From assembly GCF_900660545.1 (NCBI RefSeq), contig NZ_LR214986.1, positions 558,001-622,000 on the forward strand: a DNA stretch of 64,000 nucleotides. The letters run 5' to 3'. Of this stretch, positions 55,808 through 64,000 are shown in pieces. The translations under genes and the position numbers were made by a program. The DNA comes from Mycoplasmopsis cynos. Its GTDB lineage: Bacteria > Bacillota_I > Bacilli_A > Mycoplasmatales > Metamycoplasmataceae. Within the stretch, counting starts at the first letter, position 1. Each line of letters begins with the position of its first letter. Below the pieces are notes generated by a model that was not told where the DNA came from, searched no databases, and saw only the letters and a list, made by a program, of their open reading frames with translations.

Positions 55808-55835
55808 ATTATAAAAGATTTCTCATTAATCCAAA
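55808..55835 (-). promoter_or_regulatory. Promoter of the riboswitch-DUF4116 transcript
   Basis: -35 TTTGGA (55830-55835), 16-base spacer, -10 TATAAT (55808-55813). Transcription would start near 55801, exactly at the aptamer's first stem. Confidence 0.65.
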
Positions 55836-55905
55836 TTAAAAAAATCCGTAGATTATATTTAATTTTTATATCTCGGTTTTTAAAAATTTACTTTATAATT
55901 TTTAT

Positions 55906-55990
55906 GTATCCTTAAAATCCTTTCTTTTTATTATAATTTTAGTAAGGATACGCAAAGCTATATGTTGTTATGCTATGCATATAGCTTTTT
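55906..55990. other. Structured intergenic segment
   Basis: GTATCCTTA (55906-55914) and TAAGGATAC (55943-55951) form an inverted repeat enclosing a TATAAT-like sequence; directly after it AAAGCTATATG pairs with CATATAGCTTT (55954-55988) and is followed by T5. It looks like a small promoter-terminator unit, perhaps a small RNA. The rest of 55836-56223 has no convincing gene. Confidence 0.4.
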
Positions 55991-56223
55991 AATTTATTCA
56001 TTTTATTTATTATTATAAATATTTTTAAAAAATAATTAAAACTATAATAAATTAACAATTAAATAATTATTTATAATGATAAAGAAGAACAAAAATATTA
56101 TCATGAAATGTTTAAAGACAAGAATATAAAAATTACTTAAATAAAGATATTAATGAATCTGTTTTATTTAATCTATTTTAAATACAAGGTAAATATTGAT
56201 TAAAATATCCTTATAAAAAATAT

Positions 56224-56246
56224 AAAAAACAGGCTTGATAGCCTGA
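56224..56246 (-). terminator. Terminator of pgk
   Basis: CAGGCT pairs with AGCCTG over a four-base loop, followed by T6 on the minus strand. Confidence 0.8.
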
Positions 56247-56256
56247 ATTTTGACAA

Positions 56257-57444
56257 TTATTTTTTATCTTGAATAGCAGCAACACCAGGAAGTTCAACAC
56301 CTTGAAGTAATTCCAAACTTGCGCCACCACCTGTTGAAACATGTGAGAATTTTGATTCCATTCCAAGTTTTTCAATAGCAGCAACACTATCACCACCACC
56401 AACAACAGTATAACAATCTTTTAATGAAGCTATTGCTTTACATACTGCTAAAGTACCATTTTTATAGTTTTCAAATTCAGCAACGCCCATCGGTCCATTT
56501 CAAACAACTGTTTTAGCATTTTCGAGTGCTTTTGTTACAGCAATAATTGATTTAGGTCCAAGGTCAAGTGACATATAACCATCTTTAATCATTCCTTCTT
56601 GAAATTCTGGTTTTACATCCTTAAATTCTTTTGTAACGGCGTGGTCAATAGGTAAAACAACTTTTTCCTTATATTTTGCTAAAAAATCTTTAGCAAGATT
56701 TACAAAATCATCTTCAACTAATGAATTACCGATATTAATTCCCTTAGCTTTCATAAAGGTGTAAGCCATTCCTCCACCAATAATCATTTTGTCAGCTATT
56801 TTTGCAAGATTTTCTAAAACTTGGATTTTATCTGAAACTTTTGCACCACCAATAATAGCTACATATGGATGAGCAGGATTTTTAATAGCTTTTTCTAATG
56901 AAGAAACTTCTTTTTCCATTAAATATCCAAGCGCTGATTCTTTAATATTTTTTGCTATACCAACATTAGATGCATGTGCTCTATGTGCTGTACCAAATGC
57001 ATCATTAATAAATACATCTCCTAATGAAGCTCAATATTTACCTAATTCAGGATTATTTTTGCTTTCAGCTTTATTATTTAAATCTTCATAACGGGTGTTT
57101 TGTACTAACACTACATCACCAGGTTTCATTGACGCGATTGCATCTTCTAAAACTTTTCCTCTTGTTTCTTCAACGAAATATACTGGTTTACCTAATTGTC
57201 TTGCTAATTCAACAGCAACTGGTTTTAGTGAACCTTTTGCTAAATCAGCTTTTTCTTTAATTCTTCCTAAATGAGAAAATAATATAACCTTCCCATTATC
57301 CTTAATTATCTTATTAATTGTTGGTAATGCTGCGCTAATTCTTTTTGTTGATGTTATTACGCCATCTTTTATTGGCACATTAAAATCAACTCTTAATAAT
57401 ACTTTTTTATTAGTTAATTTAATATCATTAATTGATTTTTTCAT
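56257..57444 (-). CDS. pgk: Phosphoglycerate kinase
   Basis: 395 residues, the usual size. N-terminal substrate domain with [36 protein letters not shown] and [16 protein letters not shown]-terminal nucleotide domain with [25 protein letters not shown] and [15 protein letters not shown]. It makes ATP from 1,3-bisphosphoglycerate in glycolysis. Trp residues are TGA. Single gene with its own terminator. Confidence 0.97.
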
Positions 57445-58085
57445 AATTACTCCTACATATTTATTAACATTATTATAAATTATTTTTTATATTTGCACTT
57501 AAAAAAATTTTTTAATAGAAACTAGCTAAAAATATTAAAAAATAAATATTTTTAAGAAAAAAAGTAACTTTATATATCTTCATTTTATCGCAAAGGTATG
57601 TCCATTTTATTATGGTCACAAATAATTTTAAGGGTATAATGAATTAGAATATCATTTATGAATATCCTTTTGTTTTTAAAGATAATCATCAACCAAAAAC
57701 CAATATTTGTGCATAGGTTTGATTATTCTCGCAAGGTTCATTAAATTTTTATGAACCAATGGTTCTTATCTAACTATTATGTATTTTATTTTCCAGGAAA
57801 TAACTTATTAAAAATTAAAAATAATGATCAAATAAGTGTTGAAGATTTACAAACTTGCTGGTAAATTTTATTAAAAAATAATTTATAAGATGTTATTTTA
57901 ATCAAACACCTTTGGATGACGACACCATTTCTCTTGCATTATCAAAAAAACACCTAAATTAGTAATACTGATGATTAAATGACCATTAATCAAAGAGAGC
58001 GACTATTTTAAAAAGTATTTTCAAAAGACTTTTCAAGAGCTTGAAATAATGTAGGTTTATTTTTATAGTTTATAAAAAATTTTTT
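57445..58085. other. Intergenic region with a decayed reading frame
   Basis: About 640 bases. The segment 57650-58050 on the plus strand shows short fragments (YEYPFVFKDNHQPKTN, QTPLDDDTISLALSKK, FKRLFKSL) broken by many stops, likely a dead gene whose family I cannot name. The rest is AT-rich. A -10 TATAAT at 58091-58096 precedes tRNA-Ser. Confidence 0.4.
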
Positions 58086-58111
58086 TATGTTATAATAATT
58101 TAGTAATTAAT

Positions 58112-58202
58112 GGAACAGTACTCAAGAGGCTGAAGAGGCGGTCCTGCTAAGACTGTAGGGGAGGCAACTCCCGCGGAGGTTCAAATCCTCTCTGTTCCGC
58201 CA
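58112..58202 (+). tRNA. tRNA-Ser (GCT)
   Basis: 91-nt class II tRNA, acceptor GGAACAG/CTGTTCC, long variable arm, encoded CCA and loop CTGCTAA giving anticodon GCT. Confidence 0.95.
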
Positions 58203-58212
58203 TTTTTTATAT

Positions 58213-58251
58213 TTTATTATTTTGAAATTTTTTTATTTTCAAAATAATAAA
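58213..58251 (+). terminator. Terminator of tRNA-Ser
   Basis: TTTATTATTTTGAAA pairs with TTTCAAAATAATAAA; the 3' side is AT-rich. Confidence 0.65.
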
Positions 58252-58465
58252 TTATTTTTGTTTTTTGTGAAGTGTAATTAATTTTAGAATTTTTGCTTCT
58301 TTATATAAATTTTCCATTGTTTAAAATAAAATTTGTATATATTTCTCTTTTTTTATTATATTTTAAAATTTATTATTTGAAGGTTAGTGAAAAACTCCTT
58401 TCTTTTTATTTTTGTGGATTTTCTTTTAACACAATCCATAATATATATGAAATATAAAAATGTTT

Positions 58466-58500
58466 AAAAAATGTTAAGACAAATTATCTTAACATTTTTT
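58466..58500 (-). terminator. Terminator of valS-folD-pfkA
   Basis: AAAAAATGTTAAGA pairs with TCTTAACATTTTTT right at the pfkA stop. Confidence 0.8.
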
Positions 58501-59477
58501 TATTTTATCTGATTAAGCTTATTAAACTTAATTGCTTTTTGAACAAATTTATTTTTTGATAAATTGTCCATTGATAAAGCTTCTAAAATTGGGACACCAA
58601 CTATATCATTATTAATAATTCCTATTGCAAGACCTGATTTACCTTCCAAAAGATATTCGATAGCTTTTTGACCTAATAAAGAAGCTAAAATTCTTTCTTG
58701 GGCAGTTGGTTTTCCACCTCTTTGAATGTGATTTAATGGATTAACTCTAGTTGCTCAATTAGTTGCTTTTTGAACATCTTGTTCAAGTTGTTTAATATCA
58801 TAACATTTTTCAGACACTACTATAACAATGCTTCTACGACCTGGTTGTTTTGTTAATTCGAGTGCTTTTGCTGCAATTTCTTCATGAGTTAATTTATATT
58901 GACTTGAAACGATTATTTCTGCTCCAGTAGCTAAACCAGAATAAAGAGCTAAATCACCACAACCATTTCCCATAACTTCAACAATCATAATTCTCTTATG
59001 ACTTCTTGCAGTATCTCTTATTCTATCAATTGCATCAACAATAGTATTTAAAGCAGTATCATAGCCAATAGTATAGTCACTTGAAGCAATATCATTATCA
59101 ATTGTTCCAGGAAGTCCAATTGTCTTCAAACCAGCTTCATGCAACAATTGAGCACCTTTATAACTTCCATCTCCACCGATAACTACTAAGGCATCAATAT
59201 TTCTTTTCTTTAAGTTATTAAGGGCAACTTTTCGAACTTCTGGTTCTTTAAATTCTGGGAATCTAGCTGAATATATACATGTTCCACCTTGATTAAGATA
59301 AAAATCTAAATCAATACTATCAGCATTTACAATTTTATCATTATATAAGCCCTTATATCCTTCATAAACCAAATAAGCTTCTAAGTTATTTGCTTTCGCG
59401 TGCTTTGCGATTGCTCTTATTGCATTATTCATACCAGGAGCATCACCACCTGAAGTTAAAATAGCAACTTTTTTCAT
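58500..59477 (-). CDS. pfkA: 6-phosphofructokinase
   Basis: 325 residues. TSGGDAPGMNNAIR, GGTCIYSARFPEF, VVIGGDGSYKGAQLL and GLPGTIDNDI are the ATP and fructose-6-phosphate sites of bacterial PfkA; NHIQRGGKPTAQ carries the effector region. It commits sugar to glycolysis. The ATG at 59477 with AGGAGA six bases upstream is preferred over an upstream in-frame Met. Thirteen bases after folD, so likely one operon valS-folD-pfkA. Its presence argues for a sugar-fermenting mycoplasma. Confidence 0.95.
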
Positions 59478-59490
59478 ATGTTCTCCTAAA

Positions 59491-60324
59491 TTATTTAATT
59501 GCATCAATTAGATTTTTTAATAAACATACCACCGTCATTGGACCTACACCACCAGGTACAGGGGTAATTGCTGAAACCTTATCTTTAACAGATTCAAAAT
59601 CAACATCACCATAAAGCTCTGCACTTAAATTATCATCGAGATTTGTTCCAACATCAATGACAACAGCGCCTTCTTTAATATTTTCGGCTTTAATTAATCT
59701 TGCCACTCCGATCGCAACAATCACAACATCACCTGATTCAACACCTTTTAGTCCGGTTTTTTCATTAAATGTAGCAACATCAACACCTTCTTTTTTAATA
59801 ATGTGTGCTAGTGGCTTTCCAACAACATGACTTCTCCCAACTACACAAACCTTAACATTTTTCTTATAATTAATATTATAATGATCTAATATTTCAAGTA
59901 CTGCTCTAGCGGTAGCTGGAACAAAATATTTTTGGTCTAAATCATTATACAACTTAAATTCATTTCTAGTTGTTAAACCATCAAGGTCTTTTTCAAATGG
60001 AACAGCGTCCAAAATAACTTGTTTTGGTATATGTCTTGGAAGCGGTAGTTGAATAATTATACCATCAGATTCTTCATTAATATTATCTAATTGCTTTAAT
60101 AATGAATTTTGAGTTATGTTTTCTTTAAATTTATATAATCTTCCTTCAATGCCGACTTCTTCGCATTTTTTTAATTTAGCCTTAATATACTTGTTTGAAG
60201 CAGGATTATCACCAACTTGAACAATTGAAAGAATTGGTTTTCTAGATAAATTTAATGATTCTAATTCTTTTTTTAATTTTAAGGTTTCGGCCTTTGCTAA
60301 TTCTTTACCACTTAATATTTGCAT
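59491..60324 (-). CDS. folD: Methylenetetrahydrofolate dehydrogenase / cyclohydrolase
   Basis: 277 residues. Catalytic Lys in NPASNKYIKAKLKKCEEVG, the QLPLPRHI motif, GRSHVVGKPLAHII (NADP site) and PVPGGVGPMTVVCLLKN near the C-terminus. It interconverts methylene-, methenyl- and formyl-tetrahydrofolate for one-carbon supply and initiator-tRNA formylation. The start overlaps the valS stop by 13 bases. Confidence 0.96.
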   Translation of the reverse strand: MQILSGKELAKAETLKLKKELESLNLSRKPILSIVQVGDNPASNKYIKAKLKKCEEVGIEGRLYKFKENITQNSLLKQLDNINEESDGIIIQLPLPRHIPKQVILDAVPFEKDLDGLTTRNEFKLYNDLDQKYFVPATARAVLEILDHYNINYKKNVKVCVVGRSHVVGKPLAHIIKKEGVDVATFNEKTGLKGVESGDVVIVAIGVARLIKAENIKEGAVVIDVGTNLDDNLSAELYGDVDFESVKDKVSAITPVPGGVGPMTVVCLLKNLIDAIK

Positions 60325-62798
60325 TTTAATTCATCCTTGTACTTTTCTAAATCTTTTTTATATTTTTCTAATTTATCTTTTTCAAGTTGTACCTTTTCGA
60401 TAGGAGCATTTTTAACAAACTTTTCATTAGATAAAATATTTTCTGCCCTTTTAATTTCAAATATAATTTGAGAAATCTTATTTTCTAATTCAATTTTATT
60501 TTTCGCTTTTTGTTCTTGTGTTTGTTTAATAAATAAATTGTGTTCATTTAGTGAAATCAAAAAATCTTGATTTTCAGCTAGTTCTGCATTCGCTATTTTA
60601 TTGATTGTATCAATTGCAATTTTTGATAATTCATTAGTATAAAAATAGTAAATAACTTCTTTTTTTGAAATTTTTTGATCTTCACGATATTTTCTAATTT
60701 GACTAATTATTGTAATAGCTTCATCTACTTTTTCAGTATCATTATATTTATATAATTTTGGCCATTTTTGTTCTAAAATTTCATTTTGGAATAATTCAAA
60801 ATATATTTTATCACTAATAAAAGGTAAAAATGGGTGTAACACAATTAATGTCTTTTTCAATACTTCTAAAGCAACTTCTTTATTTTGAGTTGTTTTTAAA
60901 AACTCAATATATCAACTACTTAAATCATTAAATAAAAACTTATATATTTCTGTTCCAACAACAGCAAACTCATACTTTTCAAGCATTTTACTAATTATAG
61001 AATTTAAGTTAGCTAATTTTGTTAATATCCATTTATCATAATCAGTTTTTAATAAAATTTTATTTTCGGGCATATCTTTGATAAATTTAGCTATATTTCA
61101 TAATTTATTGTTGATTCTTCAAGCTGATTCAATTTTTTCAGTTGAAAATCTAATATCCATACCTGGTGAAGTGTTTGTTAACAAAAATCATCTTAAAGCG
61201 TCTGAACCATACTTATCAATAATATCCATAGGATCAACACCATTATTAGCTGATTTTGACATTTTTTGCCCATTTTGATCACGAATTAATCCATGAAATA
61301 ATACTTTATCAAATGGAACTTTTTGCATAAATTCTAAACCAAAAAAATACATTCTAGCTACTCAAAAGAAAATAATATCATATCCAGTAACTAATAAACT
61401 AGTTGGATAATATCTTTGTAGCATTTTTGTATTTTCTGGTCATCCCATAAAAGTAAATGGAGCAATCCCTGATGAAAATCAAGTGTCTAAAACGTCTTCG
61501 TCCTGTTTTCATTCTGGGCCTGGACTTAAAATTTGAACTTTAATTTGATCATCTTTATATCAAGCCGGAATCCGATGTCCTCATCATAATTGTCTAGAAA
61601 TATTTCAATCATGCACTTTTTCCATTCATTGCTTCATTGTTGTTTTTAGACGTTTAGGATAAAACGTAATACTATCTTTTGATTTAAGATTATTCAAAAT
61701 TAAATCCTTAAACTTTTCCATTTTTACAAATCATTGGGGTAATACTAATATCTCAACAGGTGTTTTAGAGCGATCTGAAATAGAAACATTAGAAATAACT
61801 TCTTCTTTTTTAACTAAAAATCCATTATCTTCTAAATATTTAGCAATAACTTCTCTCGCTTTAAATCTTTCTAAACCTTTAAATCTCGAATCATCATAAG
61901 TTATATAACCTTGTTTTGAAATTGATTCAATAATCTCCATATTAAGCTTTTGAATAATTTCAATATCAGCTTCTGCATGGGCTGAAAGCTTCATTAATCC
62001 TGTTCCAAAATTTGGATCTACATATTCATCTGCAATGATTGGAATTTTTTTATTTGTTAATGGGTGAATTACATGCAAGCCTTGATATTTTTGATATTTT
62101 TTATCATTCGGATTATAAACAATAGCAACATCACTAAGTAAAGTTTCTGTTCTAACTGTTGCAATAATTAAATCATCATTAGTTTCAAAAACTTTATACT
62201 TAATATAATACATTGTTTGATTTGTAGGTACGTTATTTACTTCAATATTAGAAATAGCAGTCTGTAACTTTACATCTCAATTAACCGCTTTAATTCCTTT
62301 ATAAATTAAACCTTTATTATACAAATCAATAAAAACTTTTTGAACAGCTAAATTTGATTTTTCATCAAGTGTAAAACGCTCTTTAGAATAATCTAAAGCA
62401 AGTCCTACTTTTGATCATTGCTTTCTAAATAATGCAGCGTATTCTTCTTTTCATTCTCAAGTTTTTTTCAAAAATTCATTTCTACCAAGATCATGTCTAG
62501 TTTTTCCAGTTTTTTGATAAATTACATCTTCTACTTTTGATTGTGTAGCAATACCAGCATGATCCATTCCAGGTATTCATAGAACATCAAAACCTTTTAG
62601 TTTTTTATATCTAATAATAGTATCAGGTATATAAACATCTAATGCATGCCCAAGATGCAATTTACCAGTAACATTTGGCGGGGGTAACAATATTGAAAAG
62701 GGTTTAGCTTTTTCATTATGTTTCATAAAATATTGCTTGTCTCTTCATTTTTGTTCAATACCATCTTCAACAAATAAATGATCATAATTATGCTTCAT
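60312..62798 (-). CDS. valS: Valyl-tRNA synthetase
   Basis: 828 residues, a little shorter than typical (about 880). Class I signature [15 protein letters not shown], editing domain with [14 protein letters not shown] and [29 protein letters not shown]-type region, [12 protein letters not shown], and a C-terminal coiled coil ([11 protein letters not shown]). It charges tRNA-Val and hydrolyses Thr-tRNA-Val. Ribosome site AAAGGG. Dozens of TGA Trp codons split the frame under the standard code. First gene of the operon with folD and pfkA. Confidence 0.97.
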
Positions 62799-62971
62799 AA
62801 AAACCCTTTCTAAAAAGTTTACATATAGTATTTAAATTATATCAAAATTTACGCCATTTTTGCTAAAATATTAATTAACTAAAGTATTAAAGTGATATTT
62901 ATGTTCTAAAAAAATAGATTATCCTAGTACCTTTTGCTAAATTATTTTTAAAAATGCATTTTTTTAAAAAT

Positions 62972-63023
62972 AAAAAACTCCATTATATTGAGAATGAAAT
63001 CTCAAGATTAAATGGTGTTTTTT
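62972..63023 (-). terminator. Terminator of the gene at 63042
   Basis: Long stem: ACACCATTTAATCTTGAGA with TCTCAATATAATGGAGT, six-base loop, T-run on the minus strand. Confidence 0.75.
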
Positions 63024-63041
63024 TAATATCTTATAAATATA

Positions 63042-64000
63042 TTATCTAAATGAAGGAGCAAATCGTTGAGGGAAACCTTGTGAATCTAATTGATGTCCAC
63101 TAAGCAATGAAGGATATTGCTTTTTAAATTCTTCCCATAAAGATTTTGCAACTTCTTTTCTTTCGTCAATTGTGAGTGTTATTCTATCAATTCAAGTATA
63201 TTTACTTTCCTGACTAATTATATTTTCAGGGGCATTAACTATTGTATCAACTCATCAATCAACAAATTCCTTTTGAGAACTTTTTCTTCATAAATCAATA
63301 ATATCAATTCTTCCACCAACTAAGCTTCGTTCAATACTTAAAGCAACATTTTCTTTAGCCTCTATGCTTGGTGCTTGCTTAAACCTATTATATTGGGCAT
63401 CTAAACGCGATAATTCATTATCATCTAAAAATGGATTTTGTTTAAGATCTTTAATGAATTGTAGATAATCATAGTCTAATTTTTTCAATCTTCTTGCATT
63501 AAAATAAATAGTTTTTAAATATCCATTTTCTGCCTCAATCGCCTTTTCTCTAGTTGTTCCTGGGTTATTAAACGTTCTCTTAATTGAATCAATTAATGAA
63601 GCTTCAACATTGACTGGGAATGGGCCAGCTTCTTGTGGTGATTGATTTGAATGTTTTTCAACTCTTTCTACAAAGAATCTTACTCAATTTCTTGTTGCGC
63701 CTGCTTCTCATTTTTTAGCAAATGCTTCAGCTTCTTGTTTTACTTTTTTATAATCTTCAACATTTTTTGTACTAAGTATTTTATTTTGAAGCTTAGTTCC
63801 TTCTTCCGTGAATTGACTTTGTGCTCGTGAATTTTCTAATCCTTTTATAGTCTTAATACCTGAAATAATACTTATTAGGAATTTTTTCATTTCACTATAG
63901 TCTTCATATCTTGACGTACCATTTTGTAAATCTATAATTGTTCCACCATTAGATTTTTCAATAGCTAGGTCATTGATTTCTGCGGTCTTTTGTTTATTAA
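63042..64000 (-). CDS. C-terminal part of an unrecognised protein (5' end outside window)
   Basis: 319 residues to a TAA at 63042; the N-terminus lies beyond 64000. Mostly helical and charged, with segments KQNPFLDDNELSRLDAQYNRF, SLVGGRIDIIDLWRKS and DRITLTIDERKEVAKSLW. No membrane helix in this part. Trp codons are TGA. No family recognised; it may be the end of a large surface or lipoprotein-like product. Confidence 0.7.

Noticed and set aside
59478-59507. Longer N-terminus of pfkA starting MMQLNN
   Set aside because: It would overlap folD, and the ribosome site AGGAGA points to the ATG at 59477.
60312-62798. valS apparently in several pieces
   Set aside because: All interruptions are TGA, which is Trp here; the protein is complete. 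The same holds for glpK, glpF, pgk, pdhB, mcrB and res.

Overview
The window is AT-rich and uses TGA as a tryptophan codon: many genes only read through if TGA is sense, for example GlpF, GlpK, RpsD, ValS and McrB. This points to a mycoplasma, probably a glycolytic member of the hominis/Mycoplasmopsis group with lipoprotein surface families and mycoplasma ICE-type genes. I cannot name the species. All coordinates below are read with the mycoplasma code.

Layout. (1) 1-7925: a 5'-truncated lipoprotein, a choline-kinase-like gene, tRNA-Arg and tRNA-Cys, then four tandem paralogous lipoproteins. Each has a near-identical upstream block containing a 17-19 base poly(A) tract and a promoter with a 17 or 18 base spacer. 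(2) 7968-23964: core metabolism, mostly on the minus strand. It holds a pyruvate dehydrogenase operon (pdhA-B-C-D), a DUF3137 protein, NADH oxidase, phosphate acetyltransferase, tRNA-Leu and tRNA-His, a glycerol block (glpO-glpK-glpF, then dhaK-dhaL-dhaM), rpmE and rpsD. Pyruvate is turned into acetyl-CoA and acetyl-phosphate. Glycerol is taken up, phosphorylated and oxidised, and dihydroxyacetone is phosphorylated. (3) 24152-55840: a defence and mobile-element island. It holds a membrane-anchored protein with a poly-Asn run, broken IS3, IS256 and ISNCY-type elements, an intact IS30 transposase, ICE-type genes of the Mbov_0400/0401 kind, and a dense set of restriction systems: a Sau96I/Eco47II-like type II system, a DpnII/MboI-like system with a decayed second methyltransferase, a type II-like pair whose nuclease carries an (AT)13 repeat, a type III system whose mod gene is switched off by a poly(A)9 tract, and McrBC beside a decayed GmrSD-like gene. 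A 1044-residue lipoprotein with 27 DUF4116 repeats and a cytosolic DUF4116 paralogue lie in the same island. (4) 56257-64000: pgk, tRNA-Ser, pfkA-folD-valS and the C-terminal part of an unrecognised gene.

Most striking point. On the minus strand at 55653-55835 a promoter, an S-box-like (SAM-I clan) aptamer and an attenuator terminator precede the DUF4116 gene, a 74-residue gene and mcrBC, all in one direction with no clear terminator between them. If correct, the methyl-donor pool would control a possible defence operon that includes methylation-dependent restriction. Around it, restriction genes carry slippage-prone tracts, GC-rich palindromes mark the module boundaries, and tryptophan codon choice (TGG versus TGA) separates recently imported genes from resident ones.
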